This document shows, in pieces, positions 27,077 to 36,822 of a stretch of DNA of 64,000 bases (its first letter is position 1; every line of letters starts with the position of its first letter). The notes beneath the pieces are model-generated. The model made no database searches and was not told the origin of the DNA. It saw only the letters and a program-made list of their open reading frames with translations. The stretch is from Candidatus Scotarchaeum otlingeri. Lineage in GTDB: Archaea; Thermoproteota; Nitrososphaeria; Geothermarchaeales; JDFR-13. A program made the position numbers and the translations under genes. The stretch is from the NCBI GenBank assembly GCA_002011075.2, contig MTMA02000006.1, positions 984,599-1,048,598 on the forward strand, written 5' to 3'.

Positions 27077-27658
27077 CTAATCCTTATAATGCTCTACAAC
27101 CCCTTCCTTGAGTAGGTTCTTTATCTTTTTCTCGTAAGCAGAGTAAACTCTATTCTCGAAGAGACAAAATATGACCCTCTCAATATTCTTAGCAGTATCC
27201 AAAAACTTTAGGGTCGCCTCAATCATGGCTTCTGCCGCTAACTCAGGCGGTACACCATATACCCCGGTAGATATCGCGGGAAATGCTATCGACCTATACC
27301 CTTTATCATCAGCTAACTTTAGAGAGGAAGTCGTTGCTCTCCATAACTTGATCTTTTCTTCTCCTTCACCATAGACGGGGCCGACCGTATGAATAACTGA
27401 TTTAGCTTTAAGCATCCCAGCAGTTGTTTCAACCGCATCGCCTACATCAAGGGGACCATACTCTGCAATTATCTTATTAGACTCCTTCTGAATTATTTCA
27501 CCGCCTCTCCGGACTATAGCTGCAGCTACACCCCCACCATGTTTAAGCCACTTATTTGCGGCGTTTACAATCGCGTCGGCTTCTAATAAGGTAATATCTC
27601 CCTTTACCAATTCTATGATCTTTTTATTATAGCTGACTTTCAATAGGCTTGTCACCAA
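27077..27658 (-). CDS. Macrodomain protein (ADP-ribose-binding)
   Basis: A stand-alone macrodomain that binds or hydrolyses ADP-ribose derivatives. Signature segments are ADAIVNAANKWLKHGGGVAAAI near residue 25, TVGPVYG near 92 and the phosphate loop AISTGVYGVP near 131. It is longest upstream in a minus-strand run with sfsA, a CxxC protein and Ogg. Confidence 0.93.
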   Translation of the reverse strand: MVTSLLKVSYNKKIIELVKGDITLLEADAIVNAANKWLKHGGGVAAAIVRRGGEIIQKESNKIIAEYGPLDVGDAVETTAGMLKAKSVIHTVGPVYGEGEEKIKLWRATTSSLKLADDKGYRSIAFPAISTGVYGVPPELAAEAMIEATLKFLDTAKNIERVIFCLFENRVYSAYEKKIKNLLKEGVVEHYKD

Positions 27659-27700
27659 TAATATATGAATCTTGGCTTCACACCTATATTCTTAATATAA

Positions 27701-28531
27701 TTATCCACAGATTCCTTTTATCCTCATCTCAGAGCTAATGATCTCTCTTAATATGCTTATAAATTCACTTGGTTTAGTAACTCCCTCTCTATCTTCTGCC
27801 CATCCAACTATAGCGAATTTATATGGTGTAAATGTGATACGTTGAAGTGAGTAATATCTATATGTGTCGAATAGATAGATAGCTAATGTCAGATTCATAT
27901 CTGGATATATAGCGGGGTATACCGCAAGCATATCCAGTTGAAGATCTTTTCCCTGATAGGTTCCTTTAACAGCTTCATAAACGGCTATAGGATGCATATC
28001 TAGATCGACATAAACATCCTCCTTAATGCTAAAGCCTAGTTCTTCCAATAGGTCATAGATGAATTCTTCATGCGGCGCCTCATCAATCTCTACTCCATCT
28101 AGTTTATCCATCAGCTCTTGTAGGGAAGAAATATAGTTTTGCTTTCTATTATTGTGAAAACAATCGTAGTGTGATACGTCAGAATAATAGATGTATGCAC
28201 GGTCTCCATAAGCTATTTTATCCCCACAATATTTGCATGCAAAATCTATATACTCCTTCTCATTGATCCTAGCCGTTACCTGCAAATTATAAAGTAATTC
28301 TATATCCATCTTATCGCGATCCACATGTAGATATTGGCCAGTAAACTCTCTTATGATAGGGTTATAGATATAAACATGGATTTCCTCGTGGAGAGGCGCT
28401 ACGAAATGAATAACGCCCTCTCTATTTGTGAGGCCTGATTGAGAATAATATTTACCTGATAGGTATACAGGTAACCCCTCTACAGGATAACCTCTACTAT
28501 CTCTGACTAAGACACATATTTTTGAGGGCAT
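27701..28531 (-). CDS. Hypothetical protein with transthyretin-like N-domain and Cys/His site
   Basis: Residues 1-85 look like a carboxypeptidase-regulatory/transthyretin-type beta sandwich (VLVRDSRGYPVEGLPVYLSG, then T-N-R-E-G). Next comes a zinc-finger-like C-K-Y-C-G at about 99-103, paired with H-Y-D-C-F-H near 122. The C-terminal 130 residues are alpha/beta without a recognised motif. No signal peptide is present, so the location is probably cytosolic. Function is unknown. Confidence 0.6.
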   Translation of the reverse strand: MPSKICVLVRDSRGYPVEGLPVYLSGKYYSQSGLTNREGVIHFVAPLHEEIHVYIYNPIIREFTGQYLHVDRDKMDIELLYNLQVTARINEKEYIDFACKYCGDKIAYGDRAYIYYSDVSHYDCFHNNRKQNYISSLQELMDKLDGVEIDEAPHEEFIYDLLEELGFSIKEDVYVDLDMHPIAVYEAVKGTYQGKDLQLDMLAVYPAIYPDMNLTLAIYLFDTYRYYSLQRITFTPYKFAIVGWAEDREGVTKPSEFISILREIISSEMRIKGICG

Positions 28532-28572
28532 TATATATTATGTTGAAATATTAGAGATAAATATTTTTTGAA

Positions 28573-29955
28573 TCAAGGCTTATAAGTAGACAAAACCTCG
28601 TCTTCAGGTGGAGGCTGCCTAATCAACTCCGATTCCATTAGAAGCTTCATCGTCTTTCTAGCATCACTTATTATCTTAACAGCGCGTTCCCATAACTCAT
28701 CCCTACTAGGCTTAATCCTAGCGACACCCTGTTTAATAGATTGAAGTGCAGCTGCAACGGCTACCCTAGGATATACATCCCAGTCTTCCATGGTGGGTAT
28801 TATATAGTCCTCGTTGATACCCTTCTCCTCGGCATATTCAGCTAACGCTTTTGCAGCGGCAACACACATCTCATCAGTGACAGTCTTGGCTCTTACATCT
28901 AAGACCCCGCGGAATATACCTGGGAATCCGAGGCTATTATTGACCTGATTGGGGAAGTCGCACCTACCAGTGCCCACAATTTTTGCCCCTGCCTCTTTGG
29001 CATCCCATGGCCATATCTCAGGTATAGGGTTTGCACAGGCAAATACTATCGCATCATCTGCCATTGTCTTCACCCACTCCTTCTTTATTGTATCAGGACC
29101 GGGCCTCGACATCGCTATAACTACATCCGCTCCCTCCATAGCCTCAGCTATACCGCCCTCAAGCATATCGGGATTAGTCTTTACCGCCCATCTCCATTTC
29201 CAGGGGTTATTCTCCCTCTCAAGGATATCTTTCCTCGCAGAGGAGAGTATTCCTCTACTATCCACTATAAGCATATGTTTAGAATCGGCTCCAGCCAATT
29301 CCAGTACATCCGCTATCTTTATATTTGCAGCTCCCGCCCCTATCAAAACTATTTTTATGTCACTAATTTTCTTCCCTACAAGCTTCAATGCATTTATCAA
29401 TGCTGCAAGGGTTACAGTCGCTGTTCCCTGCTGGTCATCATGCCATACAGGTATCTCAAGCCTCTTTCTAGCTTCCTCCAAGATATAGAAACACTTAGGT
29501 TTCTCTATATCCTCAAGATTTATTCCCCCAAATGTTGGTTCTATCGATTCTAATAAATTAAGCATACTATCTGGATCCTTAACCCTTACAACAAGAGGAA
29601 ATGCATCCACCCCGCCTAGATACTTAAATATTATAGCTTTCCCCTCCATAACAGGTAATCCTGCTTCCGGGCCTATGTTACCTAATCCCAGAACCCTACT
29701 ACCATCACTCACAACCGCCACGTAATTCCATCTATTTGTATAATCATATACTTTACTATTATCTTCCTTGATGGCTTTACATGGGGCAGCGACTCCAGGC
29801 GTGTACCAGATATTGAAATCATCGAGATTCCTTATTGCACATTTAGGGACCGTCTGAAGTTTCCCCTCATAGAATGCATGGTAATACGGCGCTAATTTCA
29901 TCCATCGTCTAGCCCTCTCCTTCAACTCATCAGTAGTTAACTTCTTTTCCATCAT
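28573..29955 (-). CDS. NAD(P)-dependent malic enzyme
   Basis: Oxidative decarboxylation of malate to pyruvate and CO2. Visible features are WYTPGVAAPC near residue 50, SDGSRVLGLGNIG near 85, V-W-H-D-D-Q-Q-G-T-A near 171 and the nucleotide-binding G-A-G-A-A-N near 207. The 460-aa length fits the short bacterial/archaeal type. Its product is a substrate for the pyruvate-type oxidoreductases in the window. Confidence 0.93.
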   Translation of the reverse strand: MMEKKLTTDELKERARRWMKLAPYYHAFYEGKLQTVPKCAIRNLDDFNIWYTPGVAAPCKAIKEDNSKVYDYTNRWNYVAVVSDGSRVLGLGNIGPEAGLPVMEGKAIIFKYLGGVDAFPLVVRVKDPDSMLNLLESIEPTFGGINLEDIEKPKCFYILEEARKRLEIPVWHDDQQGTATVTLAALINALKLVGKKISDIKIVLIGAGAANIKIADVLELAGADSKHMLIVDSRGILSSARKDILERENNPWKWRWAVKTNPDMLEGGIAEAMEGADVVIAMSRPGPDTIKKEWVKTMADDAIVFACANPIPEIWPWDAKEAGAKIVGTGRCDFPNQVNNSLGFPGIFRGVLDVRAKTVTDEMCVAAAKALAEYAEEKGINEDYIIPTMEDWDVYPRVAVAAALQSIKQGVARIKPSRDELWERAVKIISDARKTMKLLMESELIRQPPPEDEVLSTYKP

Positions 29956-30074
29956 TGTTTATCCCAATTCTAAAGTGCGTATTTTATTGATATAGTTTGT
30001 TAGATATTTATAAATACATGTATAATTTAAATATGCTAATTAGACTGATGTCTATAAATAAATTATACAATGAC

Positions 30075-30911
30075 TTATCCTAATAGTATCAGTTCAGACA
30101 GGTCTCTCGATGCATGTAAAGCCAGCTGAAGAGAGTTTTTCTTTATATGAATCTTAATCTCTCTGTACAAGAATCTTATCGCCGAATCTACATCGCCATC
30201 CGATACAGCTTTGAGCACCAGATATAGAGGATTAGATTCTTGCGACCTATATCGATATAATATTGGTCTGGTAATTGGTCCAGTTAATTCGCCCCGAATA
30301 GATGGGCTTATCAGGTCATCGATAGAGTTTATGCTTGTAAATACTAAGGGGTCAACGGGGAGGTCCTTGATAGGATATAGCTTAGCGTTTGGCGCAATAC
30401 GTATTATATCGGATGGCCTCCTTGTATATAGGTATTTCCTATTTAGCGATAGATATAGGTCGTATAGGTCTGGGGAGAAGCCGTCTCGATAATATATCCA
30501 CATATTCTCCATCCAGCCATTACTCCAAGTTAATGTAGAGAGACACCTAGTTTTCTTCTCCAGCTGTCTAGATATAATCTTAAGGGATGTGGCATCGATA
30601 TATGGAATATCGCCGGGAATGAAGAGTGTATCCTTGAAGTTATGCTGAAATATTGTGGTGAGGAAGGCATTTAGGGGATTGGCAGGCATATCTTTCGAGT
30701 CTAATATAAAGTATTTGGGATCTATATTTAGGACCTCAGAATAGATCGCCAGTTGCTCCATATTATTTACAGAAATGTAAATATCTTTACACACCGATTT
30801 CGCCACGTTATAGACCCTTTCAATAGTTCTATAGCCATTTACTTTAGACAACAATTTATTCCCATGAAATCTTCTGCTTAATCCACCTGCTAATATCACT
30901 ATCCTCTGCAT
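30075..30911 (-). CDS. MobA-like NTP transferase with C-terminal extension
   Basis: The N-terminal ILAGGLSRRFHGNKLL motif and PGDIPYID near residue 97 identify a GT-A-fold nucleotidyltransferase like MobA, which joins a nucleotide to molybdopterin. About 80 residues after the core have no recognised domain. Divergence from classical MobA means a sugar-1-phosphate or CTP-dependent substrate is also possible. Co-occurrence with moaE and AOR supports cofactor synthesis. Confidence 0.7.
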   Translation of the reverse strand: MQRIVILAGGLSRRFHGNKLLSKVNGYRTIERVYNVAKSVCKDIYISVNNMEQLAIYSEVLNIDPKYFILDSKDMPANPLNAFLTTIFQHNFKDTLFIPGDIPYIDATSLKIISRQLEKKTRCLSTLTWSNGWMENMWIYYRDGFSPDLYDLYLSLNRKYLYTRRPSDIIRIAPNAKLYPIKDLPVDPLVFTSINSIDDLISPSIRGELTGPITRPILYRYRSQESNPLYLVLKAVSDGDVDSAIRFLYREIKIHIKKNSLQLALHASRDLSELILLG

Positions 30912-30982
30912 TATATATCAAAATATAGTATTTTCAAACACATAATATAATCTATTGCAAATCATTGATAGGTAGAGGTAAA

Positions 30983-31927
30983 ATGCGGTATACCCGTCTA
31001 GGTAAAAGCGATCTAAAGATCTCGGTTATCGGCCTAGGTACATCTCAGTTCGGGAACAAAAATTGGGGCTGGAACACTGAATATGGAGTCGAAGAAGCCC
31101 TAGCCGTAATCAATAGGGCAGTTGAGCTGGGTGTAAACTTCTTCGATACCGCAGAGGTCTATGGGGACGGTGTATCAGAGAAGGTCTTAGCGAAAGGGTT
31201 ATCTAATATCGACAGGGAGGATATCGTTATAGCCACAAAGGTAGCGGGGAGAAACCTGCGATATAAGGATGTAGTAAAGGCGGCGAAGAATAGCCTAGAG
31301 AGGTTGGGAACAAGTTATATCGATCTATATCAGATCCATTGGCCGAATTTCTATGTTCCAATAAAGGAGACTATCAAGGCGATGGAGGATCTGGTGGATA
31401 AGGGTTGGGTTAGATATATAGGTGTAAGCAATTTTAACGGCCCCCTACTGAGGGAAGTAATAGAGGCCTGTAGAAAGTATGAGGTCATATCGAATCAGGT
31501 CTTATATAATTCTATTGAGAGGATGGCGGAAAAAGAGATAATTCCACTTGCAAAGGAGAATGGGGTAGCAATTATCGCATATAGCCCATTAGCGATGGGG
31601 ATATTAACAGGGAAATATAATCTACAGAAGAAACCATCAGGATGGAGGCGTGAAAGCTATAATCTCATTACGAATCAAATGCTATATAGAAATTCTATTA
31701 GATTTGTTGAGTTGGTGGATGAGGAGATCGCTAAGAAGAAAAGCTGTAGTGTTTCACAAATATTTTTGGCTTGGACAATATCCAAAAATGCTATACCTAT
31801 ACCGGGTGCAAAGAAGCCTTTGCATATAGAGTTGAACGCAAAAGCTTCAGAGATTTCACTATCACAAAATGAGATTAATTACATTGATAATATATGGAAT
31901 AAATTGTTGAAAGAAGATATCTGGTAA
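30983..31927 (+). CDS. Aldo/keto reductase
   Basis: A cytosolic NAD(P)H-dependent reductase with a TIM-barrel. The tetrad is visible: Asp in F-F-D-T-A-E, Tyr in E-V-Y-G-D-G, Lys in ATKVAG, and His in YQIHWPN. The cofactor-binding C-terminal P-I-P-G-A-K-K is also present. I chose ATG 30983 behind AGAGGT. An in-frame TTG at 30965 has no SD. Confidence 0.9.
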   Translation: MRYTRLGKSDLKISVIGLGTSQFGNKNWGWNTEYGVEEALAVINRAVELGVNFFDTAEVYGDGVSEKVLAKGLSNIDREDIVIATKVAGRNLRYKDVVKAAKNSLERLGTSYIDLYQIHWPNFYVPIKETIKAMEDLVDKGWVRYIGVSNFNGPLLREVIEACRKYEVISNQVLYNSIERMAEKEIIPLAKENGVAIIAYSPLAMGILTGKYNLQKKPSGWRRESYNLITNQMLYRNSIRFVELVDEEIAKKKSCSVSQIFLAWTISKNAIPIPGAKKPLHIELNAKASEISLSQNEINYIDNIWNKLLKEDIW

Positions 31928-32096
31928 TGTCCATTAATACGCTATATATATTTGGTATTTCTTTATGGTGATTTGAGTAATCATTTTATATATTTTATAT
32001 AAAGTATATCTTCAAAACAACGTAAATTATATAAATCAATCTTGAACTTTATTAATAATATAAATCAATATTTATATTGTTGTATAGGTGGGAACT

Positions 32097-33776
32097 TTGT
32101 CAGGTGAAAGAGGTCTATTCGTAAGAGATGCTACAGGGCTCGTTAGAGAGATAGGCTTTACCTTGGGCGTCATCATCATTATGAGCAACGTCGTCGGCTT
32201 AGGGTGGCAAAAGAGGGCCTTCCAATTCTCAAGCATCCCAGTCGCCAACGAAGACATGTTGATGGGCCTGCCACCCATCTTCTGGGCATTCTTATTCGGA
32301 GGTATAATGGTTATCGTAACCGGATATGTCGCGGGCCTCGTAACTGCCGCCATGCCTAGGACAGGTGGGGGATATGTAACCATATCCAGAGTTGTACATC
32401 CATTCATAGGCTATATCGCGGCTTGGTTCGAATTCTTATCAATAGGATTCAGCTACGGATTAATCGGTACAGCCGTATTTGAAGCGATTATGATCTTCTT
32501 CAGTATAGCGGGCGCACCCGTCAGCTTTACATCCGATCAATTAGCGATTGGAGGCATTATAGTTATCCTCATCTTCAGCGCTCTTGCACTCTTTGGAGTC
32601 AGATTATATGGATATATCATGCATATAATGTTCTGGATACCTGCCGTCATAACATTTGGGTTCTTCGCTATGTGGATAAATGGAATGATGAATCCCGCTG
32701 TAGTGACCCAAGGAGTACTCAAGACAATGGGTGCAACACCACAGGAATTCGTCCAGTTCGCATTAGATCATGGAATGGCCGAAGCGGCCACAACAGAATT
32801 CTCAGGTCCATTATTCTATGCTATGCTCGGTGCATTCTGGGCATACATAGGATACTACGCGGTCACCTTCCTAGCCGGGGAGGTTAAGGAGGCGAACGTA
32901 AAGGTGCCTAACATAGTACTTGCATCAGCCGTATTAATAGTCGTAATATATCTATTAGCAAGCGGACTATCAGCACTTGCAGCTATGAGTGTAGCTGCAA
33001 CAACAGTCAACGGCAAGACATTCACCTTCTTCCAAGCATACAGTTACCTAAGCTATGGACCGGGTGAAGTCAGAGCAGCGGTATATGAAGCCTTCCCTCA
33101 GTTTAAGGCTGCATGGAGCACAGGCTTAGCCTCTATAATCGCTCAAGGTGCAGGTATCGGATGGCTATCATGGGCAATTGCCTTAGCCGGCGTCCTATGG
33201 CTTGCAAACGACATTCCACCCTTCCTATTAACGAGCTCTAGAACACTATTCGCGATGGCATTCGACAGAATGCTACCCGAGAAATTGGCTTATGTCAGCG
33301 AGAAATGGCACAGCCCTGTATGGGCAATCGTCGCTGCCACAGTAGCGGGAATCGTTGGAGCATTCGCTGAGGCAAGCGTATCAGGTCAGCCTGGATGGGT
33401 AGCGGCTAATCTAGCTGGTAAATTGAATTGGGCCGGAGTTGTAGGAACCGACATATTCGACGCGTTATTCCTCTTCTTCTTCACATTGTCAGCGTTATTA
33501 CTGCCATTTAGAAGGGAAGATATTTATGAACGGTCAGTGGTCAAGCTGACTAAGGGAACATGGGCATTCCTGTCATTCTTAGCTGTAGTATTTTCATTGT
33601 CATATATCTACATGTTTACATCGGTCAGCTGGAGAGACATGATTGAGCCCTTCAACTTGGCAGGCTATATAGGTCTACTTGTCCTAGGAATATTACTCTA
33701 CGGATATTACTGGCACTCCAATAAGGCTAAAGGCATCGATGTACGTACTATCTATACAGTAATACCTCCAGAGTAG
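32097..33776 (+). CDS. APC-superfamily amino acid permease
   Basis: A polytopic membrane protein (about 12 helices, roughly 559 aa) of the amino acid-polyamine-organocation superfamily. The first helix carries G-F-T-L-G-V and MSNVVGLGW, then AAMPRTGGGYVTISR, then the F-L-A-G-E-V-K-E-A-N-V-K-V-P segment typical of APC transporters. The start is TTG 32097 behind AGGTGGG (a GTG at 32088 would overlap that SD). GC content and codon use look higher and smoother than its neighbours, as expected for a well-expressed gene. Substrate is unknown. Confidence 0.88.
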   Translation: MSGERGLFVRDATGLVREIGFTLGVIIIMSNVVGLGWQKRAFQFSSIPVANEDMLMGLPPIFWAFLFGGIMVIVTGYVAGLVTAAMPRTGGGYVTISRVVHPFIGYIAAWFEFLSIGFSYGLIGTAVFEAIMIFFSIAGAPVSFTSDQLAIGGIIVILIFSALALFGVRLYGYIMHIMFWIPAVITFGFFAMWINGMMNPAVVTQGVLKTMGATPQEFVQFALDHGMAEAATTEFSGPLFYAMLGAFWAYIGYYAVTFLAGEVKEANVKVPNIVLASAVLIVVIYLLASGLSALAAMSVAATTVNGKTFTFFQAYSYLSYGPGEVRAAVYEAFPQFKAAWSTGLASIIAQGAGIGWLSWAIALAGVLWLANDIPPFLLTSSRTLFAMAFDRMLPEKLAYVSEKWHSPVWAIVAATVAGIVGAFAEASVSGQPGWVAANLAGKLNWAGVVGTDIFDALFLFFFTLSALLLPFRREDIYERSVVKLTKGTWAFLSFLAVVFSLSYIYMFTSVSWRDMIEPFNLAGYIGLLVLGILLYGYYWHSNKAKGIDVRTIYTVIPPE

Positions 33777-33807
33777 CATGGTATCTATATAAATTTAACA
33801 TCCCTTC

Positions 33808-33820
33808 ATTATTTTTTTGG
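33808..33820 (+). terminator. T7 tract after the permease gene
   Basis: A run of seven T (33812-33818) sits 36 bp after the permease stop and just before the next start, consistent with an archaeal intrinsic terminator. Confidence 0.4.
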
Positions 33821-33829
33821 ATTTGAATC

Positions 33830-34717
33830 ATGAAAGGCGTATCTCCAGATCTAATTATCGATAAGATAGAGAATAATATAATCATGGGTAGAGGTAGATG
33901 GCTAGCCACCTTCACAGATATATATAGAAACCATAAGCATGCAGGTAAAGAATTCCTTCTATATGCCTATGGCGATACATACGAAAAGGGCTTCTTCCTA
34001 AGCAGAATCTTCTCATTCTTTATTAGCCCAAGGAGAAAGGTGCATTACTTCGTCGATAGGGTCGATAGTGTGAGTGACAGATACCTAACTAATCTAATCG
34101 ATAAATGTATGAAAAAAGCTAATGAAGACGATTATATACTGCTTACAATAATCACTAACGAAGATAATGTTAAGGGAAGTATACGTAAATATCTCGAGTA
34201 TGGAATAGAGAAGAATATCGGCATATCCATATTCTCCTTCAATACAGGCAGGTCCCTATACAGCAATAACATGCTGGGTAAAGCATTGAGGAGAATAATG
34301 GGTGAAGAGACAGAATTCTCTAGCATACACCACCTAGACCTATTTAAATCTATGGCTATAGTCTTTGTACTAGGTATATTGAGCTCGATAATTCTCCATA
34401 TATTCAATATAATAACTATGAATATGATTATGCTCCTCACATGGATACTATTATCGATCATAATCGGCTACTTCTTCTATAGGAGAGTATACCATGTCTC
34501 CCTATACATAGATAAAGACGGATTCACATTGAAAAAGGGGGTATGGACATACACAGCTAAATGGAGGGAGTTTGACAGGGCATGGCTACACATAGATAAG
34601 GGTATGGAGATTATCAGGATAGGGAAGAAAGAGGGGTATATAGATATACCTGTATATAGGCTGGGCCTCGATAGAAGAGCCCTACTCAGCTTCATTAAAG
34701 ATAGGATAGGAGAATAA
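33830..34717 (+). CDS. Hypothetical protein with two transmembrane helices
   Basis: A soluble N-terminal region of about 165 residues, two hydrophobic helices (about 181-225), then a C-terminal domain of about 70 residues with beta-rich sequence resembling bacterial PH-like domains (S-L-Y-I-D-K-D-G-F-T-L-K-K-G). The hairpin of helices places both domains on the same side, probably cytosolic. Stop is 4 bp from the convergent neighbour. I recognise no family. Confidence 0.6.
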   Translation: MKGVSPDLIIDKIENNIIMGRGRWLATFTDIYRNHKHAGKEFLLYAYGDTYEKGFFLSRIFSFFISPRRKVHYFVDRVDSVSDRYLTNLIDKCMKKANEDDYILLTIITNEDNVKGSIRKYLEYGIEKNIGISIFSFNTGRSLYSNNMLGKALRRIMGEETEFSSIHHLDLFKSMAIVFVLGILSSIILHIFNIITMNMIMLLTWILLSIIIGYFFYRRVYHVSLYIDKDGFTLKKGVWTYTAKWREFDRAWLHIDKGMEIIRIGKKEGYIDIPVYRLGLDRRALLSFIKDRIGE

Positions 34718-34720
34718 TTT

Positions 34721-35815
34721 TTAGATCGAGGTATCCGGTGTCTCGACGCTCACATTCCACCAGGGTTTATCCCACTTCTTATTTACCTCAGGCATATGTC
34801 TAAGTAGCTCTCTAACCTTATCCTTGACATTCTCTGCCCGTGATGAACCCACTTCCTTACTAAATATGTTATCGACGGATTCTATGAAGGTCTCCAGATT
34901 AAGCCTAACTGTAAGCGCCATCTTCTTATCAGACTTAAGTTTCTTAACTATCTTCTTGATGCTCAACTCTTCTTTTCCACCATCACTAGTCAGCTCGTGA
35001 TCGAGGAAGACGCTGAAGACATCCTTCATATCCTTCAGCTCCATCCCTATAATAATCTTATTCGGGGCATAATAGGGGTAATTGATGACCCTAAAATCCT
35101 GTCCATCCATCCTTAACTTCTCCAGATATTCTTGGTCGAGATCCATTATATATTGAGCCTTAGATAAAACGATGTTCTCGAGCCCAATCGTATATAAATG
35201 TCTATCAGGCGCCTTCAACTCATCAGTACACTTGACTTTATGCCTCATCTCAATGGTATCTGCTATTAGATCCATAACTCCAACGATAGGCCTACCATCA
35301 TCGAAATCATCAAAAGCCCTAAGTCTATATCTATCTCCATGCCTAAACGCATTAAACATCTTATCGGATGGAATGACAAAATGATAATATTTTGTTCCGA
35401 ATATATCCCCTAACATGAGGAGGAGACGATAAAAATTGTATCCATGCTTCTTATAATAAAGGAGGTCTACATCCTTCATAACCCTATTCAAAAAAGCCAC
35501 TCTATTAGCGCTCTCACTATGAACCTTTACAGCGCCTCCACCGAATAAAGCTACATTCAACCTATCCTTAGTGATTCTCTTAGGTACCTTCTCGGGATAC
35601 AGTTCATGGAGTCTATACGCGTTTCTAGCCGCCCAAATAGTTACTATAGCCCTTTTCATAGGGAAATACATGAGGTCTACATAATCAGGAATACCTAAAT
35701 CCCTCATCATAGATGCGATATCTGCGTAATCAGTTAGAGGTAAATCAACCTCAATGACAGACCCATCCAAAAATCTGTATAATACTAGTTTTTCAGGCAA
35801 TGTATCACCATCCAA
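34721..35815 (-). CDS. Hypothetical protein, possible nucleotidyltransferase-like fold
   Basis: A 364-aa soluble protein. Residues about 89-125 (ALFGGGAVKVHS then D-V-D-L-L-Y) are loosely reminiscent of nucleotidyltransferases, which have a GG/GS loop followed by D-x-D, but the spacing is longer than usual. It lies 68 bp downstream of the second oxidoreductase operon on the same strand. Function is not known. Confidence 0.55.
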   Translation of the reverse strand: MDGDTLPEKLVLYRFLDGSVIEVDLPLTDYADIASMMRDLGIPDYVDLMYFPMKRAIVTIWAARNAYRLHELYPEKVPKRITKDRLNVALFGGGAVKVHSESANRVAFLNRVMKDVDLLYYKKHGYNFYRLLLMLGDIFGTKYYHFVIPSDKMFNAFRHGDRYRLRAFDDFDDGRPIVGVMDLIADTIEMRHKVKCTDELKAPDRHLYTIGLENIVLSKAQYIMDLDQEYLEKLRMDGQDFRVINYPYYAPNKIIIGMELKDMKDVFSVFLDHELTSDGGKEELSIKKIVKKLKSDKKMALTVRLNLETFIESVDNIFSKEVGSSRAENVKDKVRELLRHMPEVNKKWDKPWWNVSVETPDTSI

Positions 35816-35883
35816 TGCTACCTATGTGTCCAGAGATATATACACTAACTTATAAATCCAATATAGATATAAAAAGTTTTTTA

Positions 35884-36819
35884 TTATAACTTAGTCAGCT
35901 TCTCCAAACGTTCCCAATTCTCCCTTACACGTCTCTGAAGCTCATCTATAATCCACCGATTCTCAGGCTTAAAGAGATGTCTAAATCTACCCTGAGTCTT
36001 CAGATACTCCTCGATAGGCTTTGGATTACGGATATTCACAGTAATCCTATACTTCCCATACTCAACCTCATATAATGGCCATACAAGTGTCTGGACAGCC
36101 AACCTAGCTATCTCGATGCTCATACTTTCACTAGCCCACCACCCAACTGGACAAGGCGAATAATAATGGAAAAATTTAGGTCCCTCAAACTCATTAGCCT
36201 TAAGCAACTTATTATACATATCCACCGGATATGCAGGGTTCAATGTAGCCGCATAGGGCACACCATGAGCAACAACTATATCCATAAGAGACTTTTTATA
36301 CTCAGGTTTCCCCGGAATAACACTACCGGCTGGACTGGTAGTTGTAGCGGCACCCAAGGGCGTCCCACCGCTCCTCTGAATACCCGTATTCATATAAGCC
36401 TCATTATCATAACAGATATATATCAAGTCATGCCCCCGCTCCAAAGCCCCGCTCAAAGCCTGGATACCAATATCGAATGTACCTCCATCTCCCCCCAAAG
36501 CGATAACATTATATTTCTGACCACCCTTCTTCCTCTCCAAAGCCCTAAACGCCGCTTCTATCCCGGAAGCCACTGCAGCCGCATTTTCGAAAGCAACATG
36601 CACCCACGGAACCTTCCAAGAGGTATAGGGATAGATAGTGCTGGCAACCTCCAAACAACCAGTAGCATTAACCAACGCTTTTGGATCAGGTATAGCCCTC
36701 AAAACATTCTTTATAAGAATAGGAATACCGCACCCAGCGCACAACCTATGACCAGATACAAATAAGTCTATATTAGGAATCTCCTTAATTGTCCGTATCT
36801 TATTCACATCAGGCAACAC
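35884..36819 (-). CDS. porB: 2-oxoacid:ferredoxin oxidoreductase beta subunit (set 2)
   Basis: The TPP- and [4Fe-4S]-binding subunit. It has CAGC near residue 27, Cys in ATGCLE, the TPP/Mg motif GGDGGTFDIG with N-E-A-Y-M-N-T-G, and Cys in YSPCPVGW. It is closely similar in plan to the set 1 beta subunit but clearly divergent. It is the last gene of a gamma-delta-alpha-beta operon, separated from alpha by only 3 bp. Confidence 0.92.
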   Translation of the reverse strand: MLPDVNKIRTIKEIPNIDLFVSGHRLCAGCGIPILIKNVLRAIPDPKALVNATGCLEVASTIYPYTSWKVPWVHVAFENAAAVASGIEAAFRALERKKGGQKYNVIALGGDGGTFDIGIQALSGALERGHDLIYICYDNEAYMNTGIQRSGGTPLGAATTTSPAGSVIPGKPEYKKSLMDIVVAHGVPYAATLNPAYPVDMYNKLLKANEFEGPKFFHYYSPCPVGWWASESMSIEIARLAVQTLVWPLYEVEYGKYRITVNIRNPKPIEEYLKTQGRFRHLFKPENRWIIDELQRRVRENWERLEKLTKL

Positions 36820-36822
36820 TAC

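Noticed and set aside
30000-30074. A second C/D sRNA in AT-rich gaps (for example actgatg near 30043)
   Set aside because: Only one box is present. No ordered C, D', C', D set was found in any other gap I scanned.
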